In this document: positions 41,796-54,722 of the stretch, in pieces
Layout of the letters: each line of letters begins with the position of its first letter
Position numbering within the stretch: position 1 is the first letter of the stretch
Assembly: GCA_964555235.1 (NCBI GenBank)
Contig: CAZKRU010000002.1
Location: 1-64,000 of the forward strand
DNA length: 64,000 bases
Direction of reading: 5' to 3'
Origin: CAZKRU01 sp964555235
GTDB lineage: Bacteria; Verrucomicrobiota; Verrucomicrobiia; Methylacidiphilales; CAMAQI01
The notes under the pieces: generated by a model
Seen by the model: the letters and a program-made list of their open reading frames with translations, nothing else
The model's database searches: none
What the model was told of the DNA's origin: nothing
Made by a program: the position numbers and the translations under genes

Positions 41796-41826
41796 TTGAC
41801 AATTAAACTGGTTAGACTAGTCTAAT
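41796..41826 (+). promoter_or_regulatory. Promoter with palindromic operator of Phd-type antitoxin gene
   Basis: A -35 TTGACA (41796-41801) and a -10-like TCTAAT (41821-41826) are 19 bp apart. The perfect palindrome TTAGACTAGTCTAA (41812-41825) covers the -10. The ATG is 4 bp downstream, suggesting a leaderless or near-leaderless mRNA and autorepression. Confidence 0.65.
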
Positions 41827-41829
41827 ATC

Positions 41830-42072
41830 ATGAAAGTGCAAGAAATCGGCCTCTTTGAAGCGAAGACCCATCTTTCCAAGATCATGGATCGGGTTGAAAA
41901 GGGAGAAACCTTCTACATTACTCGTCATGGAAAAAAGATTGCTGAGGTCAAGCCGTTGGCTCCTGTACGCAAATCGCGAAAAGGAATTTATGGGTGTTTG
42001 AAGGGAGAATGCTTTTACATGGCGCCAGACTTTGATGCACCACTGGAAGAGTTTAAAGAGTACATGCCATGA
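41830..42072 (+). CDS. Phd/YefM-type antitoxin
   Basis: The protein has 80 residues. EIGLFEAKTHLSKIMDRVEK with GETFYITRHGKKIAEVKPL is the Phd/YefM DNA-binding N-terminus. The tail (DFDAPLEEFKEYM) is the toxin-binding part. It is coupled to the PIN toxin by an ATGA overlap, with a palindromic operator immediately upstream. Confidence 0.85.
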   Translation: MKVQEIGLFEAKTHLSKIMDRVEKGETFYITRHGKKIAEVKPLAPVRKSRKGIYGCLKGECFYMAPDFDAPLEEFKEYMP

Positions 42073-42455
42073 GCTATTTGGTTGACACCAATGCATGGAT
42101 TTTTCTATTTCAAAGCGATTCGCGCTTGAGTGAGACCGCGCTGAAAATTTTGGAAGATAGTGAATCTAACTTGCAGGTAAGCGTCGCTTCATTGTGGGAA
42201 GCGAGCATTAAGGTAGGGATCGGAAAATTAAAATTTCCGCCATCGGTTCAAAAAAGTCTCTTAGAAGTAATGAGCGAATACAGAATCGAGATTTTGACAA
42301 TTTCTCCGCAAGCCGCTTTGGCAGTCAAAGATCTCCCTTCAATCCATGGGGACCCCTTTGATCGCATCCAAGTCTGCCAAGCCAAAGAGCACGGTCTGGA
42401 GATGATCAGCTCAGATCCCGTCTTTGAGAAATACGGGATCAAGCGCTGGTGGTAG
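42069..42455 (+). CDS. PIN-domain toxin (VapC type)
   Basis: The protein has 128 residues. YLVDTNAWIFLFQ supplies the first Asp, SLWEASIKVGIGKL the Glu, HGDPFDRIQVCQA the central Asp pair and MISSDPVFEKYGI the last Asp. It is a predicted ribonuclease toxin paired with the preceding antitoxin, and a homologue of the module at 6237-6853 in the same order. Confidence 0.87.
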   Translation: MSYLVDTNAWIFLFQSDSRLSETALKILEDSESNLQVSVASLWEASIKVGIGKLKFPPSVQKSLLEVMSEYRIEILTISPQAALAVKDLPSIHGDPFDRIQVCQAKEHGLEMISSDPVFEKYGIKRWW

Positions 42456-42503
42456 GAGATTGGTTGAACATTCCAGAGGAGTGCTCGCCCGAGTGTCAGC
42501 ACA

Positions 42504-43016
42504 ATGCAAGTTCATAGCTTTATCGCGATTATTCAAGCACTTAACCAAGCGAGCGTAAAATATTTGGTCGTGGGAGGTATTGCGGTCAATGCGCATGGTT
42601 TTGAGAGGCTGACAAAAGACCTTGATCTCGTTCTTTGGCTGGAATCAAATAACATTCGAAAGGCATCTCAAGCACTGGAAGGGTTGGGATTTCAACCAAG
42701 AATTCCAGTTTCGATGAGTCAACTTTCAGATCCAGAAGCTCGAAACCGATGGAAAAACGAAAAGCACATGGTCGTTTTTCAGTTGTGGAGCGATCAACAC
42801 CCCCGGACGCCCATCGATCTTTTCATTGAAGAGCCGTTTGATTTTCATCAAGAATATGCAAAAGCATTTGAGCAACCGGTGGATGATAAAACTGTCGCAA
42901 AAATCGTTTCCCTTGAAACGCTGATTCAAATGAAAAAAGCTGCGGGTCGAACGAGAGATTTGGCTGACATTGAGGATTTGAAGCTTATCTATGGCGAACG
43001 TTTTCCAACTTCGTAA
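42504..43016 (+). CDS. Nucleotidyltransferase-fold protein (AbiEii/MNT-like)
   Basis: The protein has 170 residues. YLVVGGIAVNAHGFERLTKD followed by DLDLVLWLE shows the GG and DxD motifs of minimal nucleotidyltransferases. RTPIDLFIEEPFDF carries the third acidic residue and LIQMKKAAGRTRDLADIEDL is the usual C-terminal helix. It overlaps the next small gene by 26 bp, an arrangement typical of toxin-antitoxin or abortive-infection pairs. The activity is inferred. Confidence 0.8.
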   Translation: MQVHSFIAIIQALNQASVKYLVVGGIAVNAHGFERLTKDLDLVLWLESNNIRKASQALEGLGFQPRIPVSMSQLSDPEARNRWKNEKHMVVFQLWSDQHPRTPIDLFIEEPFDFHQEYAKAFEQPVDDKTVAKIVSLETLIQMKKAAGRTRDLADIEDLKLIYGERFPTS

Positions 43017-43209
43017 GGCAGAGGTCGAAAAAATCCTGAAGGAGCGAGATCCTTGGGAGTGGGGAACGTTCGAGGGGGCTCGCAGGAGAACCCTCTATGA
43101 GGGATTTCTTACGACATTTGCTGAAAAAGTAAAATGGTTGGAAGAGGCTGAGGATTTGGCAATCATGATGAGACGCTCCAGCGAGAAAAATACAAAGACT
43201 TCGAAATGA
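42991..43209 (+). CDS. Small partner protein of the nucleotidyltransferase
   Basis: The protein has 72 residues, strongly helical and charged (LRKAEVEKILKERDPWEWGT, ARRRTLYEGFLTTFAEKVKW). It overlaps the nucleotidyltransferase gene and ends with a 4-bp overlap on the GDP-mannose-dehydratase-like gene, so the pair is embedded in the sugar operon. No family was recognised; it could be the antitoxin or a stabilising partner. Confidence 0.55.
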   Translation: MANVFQLRKAEVEKILKERDPWEWGTFEGARRRTLYEGFLTTFAEKVKWLEEAEDLAIMMRRSSEKNTKTSK

Positions 43210-44192
43210 AGGCAAAAACAAAAAATAAAGTAGCGCTGATTTGTGGGATCTCGGGTCAGGACGGGGCTTATTTATCAAAACTCTTGCTTTCGAAGGGGTA
43301 TCAGGTTTGGGGGACTTCACGGGATGCGCAGGTGAATTCATTTTCAGGCCTAAAGTATTTAGGAATTCGCGAGCAAGTCCGTTTGTGTTCCATGGCCATC
43401 AATGACTTTCGAAGTGTTTTGCAGGTGATCAGTCAGGTAAAGCCGGACGAAATTTATAATTTGGCCGGCCAAACCTCGGTAGGACTCTCCTTTGAACAGC
43501 CGATGGAAACATTGGAAAGTATTGCGATGGGGACCATCAACTTGTTGGAGTGTATGCGATTTCTGAATATGCCTATCAAGTTATATAATGCCTGTTCGAG
43601 CGAATGTTTTGGGGACACAAAAGGAAAAGCGGCAAAGGAAGAAACCCCTTTTCATCCATGCAGTCCATATGCGATGTCGAAAGGGGCGGCCTATTGGGGA
43701 GTTGCCAACTATCGGAATGCCTACGGATTATTTGCCTGTTCCGGCATCCTATTTAATCACGAGTCTCCCCTTCGTCCGGAACGATTTGTTACCAGAAAAA
43801 TTGTGGCGACGGCCTGTCGCATTGCGGCCGGGAGTCGAGAAAAGCTGAGGCTTGGAAATTGGCATGTCAGCAGGGATTGGGGATATGCGGTGGAATATGT
43901 GGAACCGATGTGGAAAATGTTACAGCAAAAACAGGCGGAAGATTTTGTCATTGCTACAGGAGAAAGCCACACGCTGAAACAATTTGCGGACGAGGTCTTC
44001 TTTCAATTGGGATTAAAATTTAAAAAATATGTCGAACAAGAATCCTCTTTGTATCGGCCTTTAGATATTCCGTTTAGTCTCGGCTGTCCTACCAAGGCAT
44101 TTAAAAAGTTAGGATGGAAGGCGAAAACAGGAATGAAAGAACTTATCAAATTGTTGATCGAGGCGGAACAGTGCGGATCATTTCGGCATTAA
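43206..44192 (+). CDS. GDP-mannose 4,6-dehydratase-like sugar dehydratase
   Basis: The protein has 328 residues. The NAD motif is ICGISGQDGAYLSKLLLSKG. The active site is ACSSECFGDTKG with the Tyr-Lys pair in SPYAMSKGAAYW. NHESPLRPERFVTRKI and RDWGYAVEYVEPMWKMLQ are conserved GMD segments. GMD makes GDP-4-keto-6-deoxymannose, and manA at 16505 could supply its pathway. No fucose synthase is seen. The protein is a little short for GMD, so a related nucleotide-sugar dehydratase is possible. Confidence 0.85.
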   Translation: MKAKTKNKVALICGISGQDGAYLSKLLLSKGYQVWGTSRDAQVNSFSGLKYLGIREQVRLCSMAINDFRSVLQVISQVKPDEIYNLAGQTSVGLSFEQPMETLESIAMGTINLLECMRFLNMPIKLYNACSSECFGDTKGKAAKEETPFHPCSPYAMSKGAAYWGVANYRNAYGLFACSGILFNHESPLRPERFVTRKIVATACRIAAGSREKLRLGNWHVSRDWGYAVEYVEPMWKMLQQKQAEDFVIATGESHTLKQFADEVFFQLGLKFKKYVEQESSLYRPLDIPFSLGCPTKAFKKLGWKAKTGMKELIKLLIEAEQCGSFRH

Positions 44193-44234
44193 TGGAGTTT
44201 TTCAGGTAGCAAGTGAAGTAAGCGAAAGTGGTAA

Positions 44235-48328
<4,094 letters not shown>

Positions 48329-48332
<4 letters not shown>

Positions 48333-49207
48333 AGCTGGCGCTTGGCACCGTTGCATTTGGAATGCCCTATGGAGTGGCGGGGAACGGAGCAGAAGTTCCT
48401 ATCCCTGAGGTTCGAGAAATTTTAAATCTGGCATTAGAGGCCGGGGTCGTGCATTTGGATACCGCCCAAGCTTACGGAGAAAGCGAAAAACTTTTAGGCG
48501 AAATGACGACAGGGGAAAACCGATTTCAAATTTTCACGAAGGCACGACCGATCGCATTGGAAGCAGTAACGGAGCGGGAATTAAAAATGGTAAAGAAATC
48601 GTTCGAAGATTCGCTGAAGCGCCTTCGCCGCGATCAAATTGAAGGACTTCTGGTGCATCATTCAAAGGACTTGCTCAAGCCTGGAGGCTCGAAACTTTTG
48701 GACTGGATGGTTGAACTTCTAGATTCAGGACAGGTGAAAACCATTGGAATTTCAACCTATGATGTCGACGATGTGCCGGAGTGGGTTTGGCGGGATTACC
48801 CGATCTCGTGGATTCAGTTGCCCTATAACCTGCTGGATCGAAGAATCGAGAAGAGCGTTGGATTTCTTCGCTCTCGAGGGGTTCGAATTCAGGTCCGATC
48901 GGTTTTTCTTCAAGGATTGCTTTTGATGGAGAAAGCGACGAGGCACCGGTACTTCAATCGATGGGTTTCGGTGCTTGATCGAGTTGCACGACAAGCAAGT
49001 TCCGAGGGGGTTTCTCCGGCAGTTCTTGCTCTGCAATTTGCCTGTCGGACGGACTGGGCGGACGCCGTAGTGATGGGGGTCCAGCGAGTTCAGGAATGGC
49101 GAGAGATTTTAGCGGCTTGGAATTGTAAAGTGGCACTGAATTTTGAGGGGCTCGCTTCAGATGATGTTGAACTTTTGGAACCATTTCGATGGCAGCTCGC
49201 CCCTTAA
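48329..49207 (+). CDS. Aldo/keto reductase
   Basis: The protein has 292 residues. The catalytic Asp and Tyr are in HLDTAQAYGESEKLLGEM, Lys in FTKARPIAL and His in LLVHHSKDLL. KTIGISTYDVDDV and LLDRRIEKSVGFLRSRGVRI are typical of the sugar-locus AKR group. It presumably reduces a keto-sugar intermediate. It starts with an ATGA overlap on pseC, and its end overlaps the next gene. Confidence 0.88.
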
Positions 49208-50082
49208 ATCTAGGATTGATCGGAATGAGCGAGGGGAATGGCCATCCATATTCCTGGGCGGCGATTTGTAATGGATATGATGTGGCGGCAATGAAGGAGT
49301 GCCCGTTTCCTGCAATTTCAGAATATCTCGCTCGACAGAAATTCCCGCGAGATCAATTGCGCGGAGCGCGAGTTACACATGTTTGGACACCGCGCCTCGA
49401 TTGGTCGCGCCAAATTGCCCGTGCCTCAAAAATTCCGAAGGTCGTGAATGATTTTGAAGAAATGCTTGGGGTCGTGGATGCGGTTTTGGTGGCTCGGGAT
49501 GATGCTGAGCAGCATGAAAAATGGGCGCAACCATTCCTTAACGCAGGGGTGCCGATTTATCTGGATAAACCGGCAGCCCTTTCATTGCAGCAATGGAAGC
49601 GCATCCTAAAAATGGCCGGACATCCGTCCTTGGTATTCAGCTGCTCGGCGTTGAGGTATTCCTCCGAAATGACCTGGAAGGCGGGAGAGCGGAAGCGGAT
49701 GGGAAAGGTATTGCATGCCACTGCGGTGGTTCCCAAACGATGGGATCGTTATGCGGTTCACGTCTTGGAGCCGATTGTTCGGGCGCTGCAACCGAGTATC
49801 GACTCTTATGAGCGAACGGCTCGTGGGAAATCGGTGCAAACCCATTATTGCCTCAAAGGAGGAGCGTCGTTGGATGTGATTGCGACTGGAGAATCAGGAG
49901 CGCCGATTTTGATTCAATGGATTGGAACCAAGGGCGTTTGTGAATGGCGTTTTACGGATAGCTTCACCGCATTTCGAGCGGCGCTTCATGCATTTGTTCT
50001 CCAAGTTCGAACGCGCCGGGTGCAGATTCCAAGAAGGGAAACGCAGCGGGTTGTGGAAATGATCGCCATGGGATTATCATGA
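49189..50082 (+). CDS. Gfo/Idh/MocA-family sugar oxidoreductase (first)
   Basis: The protein has 297 residues. The N-terminal NAD-binding part is unusual (LNLGLIGMSEGNGHPYSWAA instead of a plain GxGxxG). VDAVLVARDDAEQHEKWAQP and GVPIYLDKPAALSLQQWKRI carry the family EKP-like motif as DKP. The C-terminal part is a shortened sheet domain. It is probably an oxidoreductase or epimerase on a modified sugar. It overlaps the preceding AKR gene by 19 bp. Confidence 0.8.
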   Translation: MAARPLNLGLIGMSEGNGHPYSWAAICNGYDVAAMKECPFPAISEYLARQKFPRDQLRGARVTHVWTPRLDWSRQIARASKIPKVVNDFEEMLGVVDAVLVARDDAEQHEKWAQPFLNAGVPIYLDKPAALSLQQWKRILKMAGHPSLVFSCSALRYSSEMTWKAGERKRMGKVLHATAVVPKRWDRYAVHVLEPIVRALQPSIDSYERTARGKSVQTHYCLKGGASLDVIATGESGAPILIQWIGTKGVCEWRFTDSFTAFRAALHAFVLQVRTRRVQIPRRETQRVVEMIAMGLS

Positions 50083-50843
50083 AGTCACTCATATTACTGA
50101 CGGGAGGCTCCGGAAGGCTTGGGGAGGAGATGCTTCGTTCGCTCCTCAACAGAGGAGATACAGTGGTGGTTTCGTTGAGATCCGAGTCCCGGAAGAGAGA
50201 GTTTCTCCTCAAGCATCGAGATTCAGTAAAGGCGGGACAATTACATGGTATCGCGGTTGATTTGGGAAAGAGTGATGCAGCGGAAAGATTGATAAGGCAA
50301 CTGCAGAAGGTCGGGCTTAAGCCGACGGCACTGGTTCATAATGCAAGAGACGCAAGTAATTTGAAATTAGAAAAACCGAATCGTCCCACCCAAAAACAAT
50401 GGATGCGGGAATTTTGGATCGATTGTGGAGTTGGTTCGGATTTGGCCGTGGCACTTGCTTCATTGCGAGGGTCGATGCTGAGACGGGTGGTTTTGATTTC
50501 GTCCATTTACGGAGTGGTAGCCGCGCGTGATGAAATTTACGACAATCCCGGAATTGATTCGCCGATGCATTACAGCATTGCCAAAGCTGCGGTGATTCAT
50601 CTAACTCGCGAATTGGCGGTACGCCTCAGAAAACAGCGGGTTCAGGTGAATTGCATCAGTTATGGAGGAGTCGAGGGTCGGGCTTCAGCGGCGTTTCGGG
50701 ATCGATATGGAAAGCATGCAATTTCCGGACGAATGCTTGAGGAGTCCGAAATTTCAGGGCCTTTACTCTTTCTTTTGTCTTCGCAATCGAAAGGGATGAC
50801 GGGACATAACTTGATTGTGGATGGAGGGTGGACGGCGTGGTGA
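50079..50843 (+). CDS. Short-chain dehydrogenase/reductase
   Basis: The protein has 254 residues. LLTGGSGRLGEEMLRSLLNR is the cofactor loop, VLISSIYGVVAARDEIYDN gives the catalytic Ser, and MHYSIAKAAVIHLTRELA the Tyr-x-x-x-Lys. NCISYGGVEGR and MTGHNLIVDGGWTAW close the fold as in classical SDRs. It is coupled on both sides by 4-bp overlaps. It is likely a keto-sugar reductase in this pathway. Confidence 0.9.
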   Translation: MKSLILLTGGSGRLGEEMLRSLLNRGDTVVVSLRSESRKREFLLKHRDSVKAGQLHGIAVDLGKSDAAERLIRQLQKVGLKPTALVHNARDASNLKLEKPNRPTQKQWMREFWIDCGVGSDLAVALASLRGSMLRRVVLISSIYGVVAARDEIYDNPGIDSPMHYSIAKAAVIHLTRELAVRLRKQRVQVNCISYGGVEGRASAAFRDRYGKHAISGRMLEESEISGPLLFLLSSQSKGMTGHNLIVDGGWTAW

Positions 50844-51535
50844 AACGGATTGCCATTATTCCAGCCCGCGGTGGATCTCAGCGGATTCCCCGTAAAAACA
50901 TCGTTGATTTTGAGGGAAAGCCGATGATCGTTTGGTCGATTGAGGCAGCGCAAAAGTCAGGATGCTTTGATCGGATCTTTGTGAGTACCGATTCCGAAGA
51001 AATTGCCCAAGTGGCAAAGAATGCGGGAGTCGAAGTTCCCTTTTTGCGTGAGTCCGCGCATGACTCGATCACGCCGGTCAGTCGCGCCACAGTGCACGCG
51101 CTGGAGCAGATTAAAGCGTGTCTGGGAGAACAATATGAGGTGGTGGTGCAACTCATGGCGAATTGTCCTTTGCGTGGCGCAGAAGAAATTAAGCAAGCGC
51201 TTGAAGTTTTTGAACGGGAGAAGCGTTCGTTTCAGCTTTCCTGCTTTCGTTACGGTTTTATGAACCCTTGGTGGGCTCATGAACGTGCGGAATCGGGAAT
51301 TCCCAAGGCACTCTTTCCTGAAGCCTTGAAAACGCGATCCCAAGATCTTCCTGAATTGTACTGCCCGACCGGATCCATCTGGGTGGCACGCACCGAAGCG
51401 TTGCTGAAAGCGGGAACTTTTTATGGAGAAGGATATGCCTTTGAGCCATTGCAGTGGATTTCAGGATTGGACATTGATGATGAAGAAGATTTCCGTCTGG
51501 CTCGAGCGCTGAAGCGAATGATTTCTGAGTCATGA
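50840..51535 (+). CDS. pseF: Pseudaminic acid cytidylyltransferase, PseF (acylneuraminate CMP transferase)
   Basis: The protein has 231 residues from a GTG at 50840 overlapping the SDR stop. IAIIPARGGSQRIPRKNIV is the CTP-binding signature, and IFVSTDSEEIAQVAKNAG and LDIDDEEDFRLA are the metal and end motifs of CMP-sugar synthetases. It activates the nonulosonic acid with CTP. Legionaminic acid (LegF) specificity cannot be excluded from sequence alone. Confidence 0.9.
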   Translation: MKRIAIIPARGGSQRIPRKNIVDFEGKPMIVWSIEAAQKSGCFDRIFVSTDSEEIAQVAKNAGVEVPFLRESAHDSITPVSRATVHALEQIKACLGEQYEVVVQLMANCPLRGAEEIKQALEVFEREKRSFQLSCFRYGFMNPWWAHERAESGIPKALFPEALKTRSQDLPELYCPTGSIWVARTEALLKAGTFYGEGYAFEPLQWISGLDIDDEEDFRLARALKRMISES

Positions 51536-52998
51536 AGGTTCTCTTTCGTGTGGATGCGAATCCGAAAATTGGAATCGGTCATGCCGTCCGGTGCTTTGCT
51601 TTGGCGGAAGCGGTTCAAGAGCGTCAAGGTGAGGTGGTATTTGTCATGAAAGATTGTCCAAATCTTTTTGAAGAATGGTTGGAGCAGGGTGGAATTCGTC
51701 GCCGTTCCATTAAAAGTTCTTCGGAAGGGATTGAGGACGCCCAAACGCTGGATGACTATCTGAAAGCGGAAGAGGCGGACTGGTTGGTCGTGGACGGCTA
51801 CCATTTTCAAGAGCCGTACTGGAATGCGATTTCATCCAAAAGAGCAAGACGCTTGGCAATTGATGATTATGGGCATTGTGATCGGTATGGGGTCGACATT
51901 GTCTTAAATCCAAATCCCTATGGCGATGTCGAAAATTATCGAGCTCGTTTAGATCGGGGAGAATTTGTGGGAGGCGCGGAGTGGGTTTTGCTTCGGAAAA
52001 GCTTTCGAGCAGATTTTAATCGGGAAAAAACGAACAAAATCCGCCGGGTTTTAGTTACGCTGGGTGGGGCAGATGAGCAAAACTGGACGCAGCAAGTTTT
52101 GAGTGAGCTTGAGCGATACCCAGGAGTAAAAGTGGATGTCGTGGTGGGACCGTCTCACGCTCATTGCGATTCCTTGCATGCCTGGGTATTGGGACGATCA
52201 AAGCAATTCCGCTGGTGTGGGGCCGTGACAAATATGAGTGAATTGATGGCGAGTGCGGATGTTGGAATTGGTTCGGCGGGGGTTACCGCGTGGGAGTTTT
52301 CGGCCATGGGACTTCCCGGACTTTTAATTGCATCCGCCAAAAATCAGGAAGGCAATGCAGATGTTGTAGAGTGTAAAAACCTCTTTTTAGTTTTTCGTGC
52401 ATTAACTGAGGAAACTGCGGGGTTGGGGTTTAAAATCGATACCATGTTTGAATCGTACGATTTTCAACAAAGTCGACGACTGAGAGAAGTGATTGATGGG
52501 CTCGGTGCGCCTCGCGTGGTGGATCGAATGGAAGAGCTTTTAAAATCTTCGACCTTTCCTTCGCTTCGAAACGCCACTTTGGCGGATGCCGATCGCCTCC
52601 TTCTCTGGCGGAATGATTCCCGGGTTCGAGGACAGTTTTTTAATTCCGATCCGGTGTTGCTTGAGGCTCATGTTGGTTGGTTGCGGCAACTGCTTCAAGA
52701 TCCGTTGCGATTTCTCAAGATTCTTGAAACGCCCGAGGGTTCCTGTGGCTGTATTCGAGCAGAGTGGGAAAATGGAGGGTACGATTTATCCTGGACCGTG
52801 GCACCTGAGTTTTGGGGAAAAGGGTTGGGATCGGTAATGTTAAAAGATTTGATGGAAGAATTACCAGGCCCATTTCGGGCGCGGATTAAAGCCGACAATG
52901 TCGCTTCAATACGGATTGCTGAAAAGTGTGGAATGCAGCGAGTGGAAGAAACGGGAGAGACCGTGGTTTACGCCAAGGAGAAAGGAAGCAAGCGATGA
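51532..52998 (+). CDS. pseG: PseG sugar-nucleotide hydrolase fused to PseH-like N-acetyltransferase
   Basis: The protein has 488 residues in two domains. Residues 1-345 are PseG (FRVDANPKIGIGHAVRCFAL, DDYGHCDRYGVDIVLNPNP, LVTLGGADEQNWTQQVLSEL, SAGVTAWEFSAMGLP). It removes UDP from the diacetamido sugar. Residues 345-488 are a GNAT acetyltransferase (DLSWTVAPEFWGKGLGSVML, NVASIRIAEKCGMQRVEE), matching PseH, which acetylates N4. The fusion puts two consecutive steps in one chain. Confidence 0.9.
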   Translation: MKVLFRVDANPKIGIGHAVRCFALAEAVQERQGEVVFVMKDCPNLFEEWLEQGGIRRRSIKSSSEGIEDAQTLDDYLKAEEADWLVVDGYHFQEPYWNAISSKRARRLAIDDYGHCDRYGVDIVLNPNPYGDVENYRARLDRGEFVGGAEWVLLRKSFRADFNREKTNKIRRVLVTLGGADEQNWTQQVLSELERYPGVKVDVVVGPSHAHCDSLHAWVLGRSKQFRWCGAVTNMSELMASADVGIGSAGVTAWEFSAMGLPGLLIASAKNQEGNADVVECKNLFLVFRALTEETAGLGFKIDTMFESYDFQQSRRLREVIDGLGAPRVVDRMEELLKSSTFPSLRNATLADADRLLLWRNDSRVRGQFFNSDPVLLEAHVGWLRQLLQDPLRFLKILETPEGSCGCIRAEWENGGYDLSWTVAPEFWGKGLGSVMLKDLMEELPGPFRARIKADNVASIRIAEKCGMQRVEETGETVVYAKEKGSKR

Positions 52999-54722
52999 AT
53001 ATTCTGGGGATCAGTTACAATGGACCAAATCCGGGTGCCTGCCTGTTGCAACACGGCCGTTTAATCGCAATGGCAGAGGAAGAACGCTTTGTTCGGGTAA
53101 AGACCGCGAGTTTATATTTTCCATCAAATGCAGCAGATTATTGTTTAAAAAAAGGTGGCATTTCTTTGAGTCAGGTGGATCGGGTCGTCTCCGCTTGGGA
53201 AGTAAGCAAATACGTGAAGTTCATGCCGGAGTTTTACGCACGCTTAGCGCGGGAGTATGGCCCGAAGGGAAAGCAAACGGCATTTGCAGAGCCGGGCATC
53301 TTGAATCTTTTTCATCCCGAGCACATGGCATTAAAAATTCATGCAGGATTGCGCCATGGTCGGAGGATGGACCCGGTTCCGCCTCTTGAATATGTCGAGC
53401 ATCACCGCGCGCATGCCGCATCGGCATTTTATTGTTCGGGATTTGAAGATGCCGGAGTCCTGACTATTGATGGGAGTGGGGAGGAACAAGCGACAGTGCT
53501 TTGGAAAGGGAGTGGACTCAAATTGGAGCCGGTTGAAGCGATTGAATTGCCGCATTCGCTTGGATGGGTTTATTCGGCGGTCACGGAGTTTTTAGGATTC
53601 CGTCCCTATTCAGATGAAGGATCGGTGATGGGTTTAGCTTGTTATGGGCGATCGGTTCCTGAATACGAAAAAGCGTTTGAAGAATTAATTCAAATTACCG
53701 AGGAGGGGTACCGAATTAATCCACGCTATCTGCACTATGGGGAGCATACCTATGGCTCGAAATTTACCGATGAATTGGTTGATTTACTTGGACGACCACG
53801 CCTACGACACGAGCCGTTGACCCGTCGGGAGGAAGATATTGCTTGGGCACTTCAAAATCGTTTGGAGCACGCGGTGATTGCGCTGCTCAAACGGTTAGTG
53901 GCAAAGACGGGGTGTCGAAACCTCTGTCTTTCGGGTGGCGTTGCATTGAACTGCAAGATGAATCAACGGCTGCGCGAAACAGGATTAATTGAAGGAATTT
54001 TTATTCAACCAGTGAGTATGGATGCGGGAACAGCACTTGGGGCGGCGCAATTGTTGAGTGTTGCTCTTGGAGAAGATCCTCGCTTTAAAATGACGCATGC
54101 CTATTGGGGGCCGGAATTCACGAATGAAGAAATTGAATCGGCACTGGTGAAGCAAAAGATTGAATTTCGACGGTGTGAAAATATTGAGAAAGAAGTGGCA
54201 GAACGCTTGGCTCGAAGGGAGTTGGTTGGGTGGTTTCAAGGACGTTCAGAAATTGGACCACGGGCTTTGGGGGCGCGTTCGATTTTGGCCAATCCGCTCT
54301 TCGCAGATAGTCGGGATCAAGTGAACGAGGCGGTTAAATATCGGGAGCCGTGGAGACCTTTTGCTCCATCTATTCTTGAAGAAGACCTGGGGGAATACGT
54401 CGAAGATGCGGTCACACATCCATTCATGATCATGACGTTTCGTGCCAGGAAAGGAATGGAAACACAGGTGCCCGCGGTGGTGCATGTGGATCAGACCCTG
54501 CGTCCCCAAACGGTGAATTTGAAAGATCATCCGCGTTATCGAAAACTCATTGAGGAATTCAAGGCCTTGACGGGACGAGGAATGATTCTTAACACGTCAT
54601 TCAATGTGAAAGGAGAACCGGTAGTGAACACGCCCTTTGATGCCGTTCGAACCTTTTATGGAAGTGGCTTGGATGCTCTGGCGATTGGAGATTATCTGGT
54701 GGTAAAACGGGGGAAATCATGA
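52995..54722 (+). CDS. NodU/CmcH-family carbamoyltransferase
   Basis: The protein has 575 residues from ATG 52995, overlapping the pseG stop. The N-terminal Kae1-like domain has NILGISYNGPNPGACLLQHG, metal His residues in VEHHRAHAASAFYCSGF and LTIDGSGEEQ. The C-terminal domain has GWFQGRSEIGPRALGARSIL and ILNTSFNVKGEPVVNTPFDA. It transfers a carbamoyl group to a hydroxyl, here presumably of the surface sugar. Confidence 0.92.
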   Translation: MNILGISYNGPNPGACLLQHGRLIAMAEEERFVRVKTASLYFPSNAADYCLKKGGISLSQVDRVVSAWEVSKYVKFMPEFYARLAREYGPKGKQTAFAEPGILNLFHPEHMALKIHAGLRHGRRMDPVPPLEYVEHHRAHAASAFYCSGFEDAGVLTIDGSGEEQATVLWKGSGLKLEPVEAIELPHSLGWVYSAVTEFLGFRPYSDEGSVMGLACYGRSVPEYEKAFEELIQITEEGYRINPRYLHYGEHTYGSKFTDELVDLLGRPRLRHEPLTRREEDIAWALQNRLEHAVIALLKRLVAKTGCRNLCLSGGVALNCKMNQRLRETGLIEGIFIQPVSMDAGTALGAAQLLSVALGEDPRFKMTHAYWGPEFTNEEIESALVKQKIEFRRCENIEKEVAERLARRELVGWFQGRSEIGPRALGARSILANPLFADSRDQVNEAVKYREPWRPFAPSILEEDLGEYVEDAVTHPFMIMTFRARKGMETQVPAVVHVDQTLRPQTVNLKDHPRYRKLIEEFKALTGRGMILNTSFNVKGEPVVNTPFDAVRTFYGSGLDALAIGDYLVVKRGKS

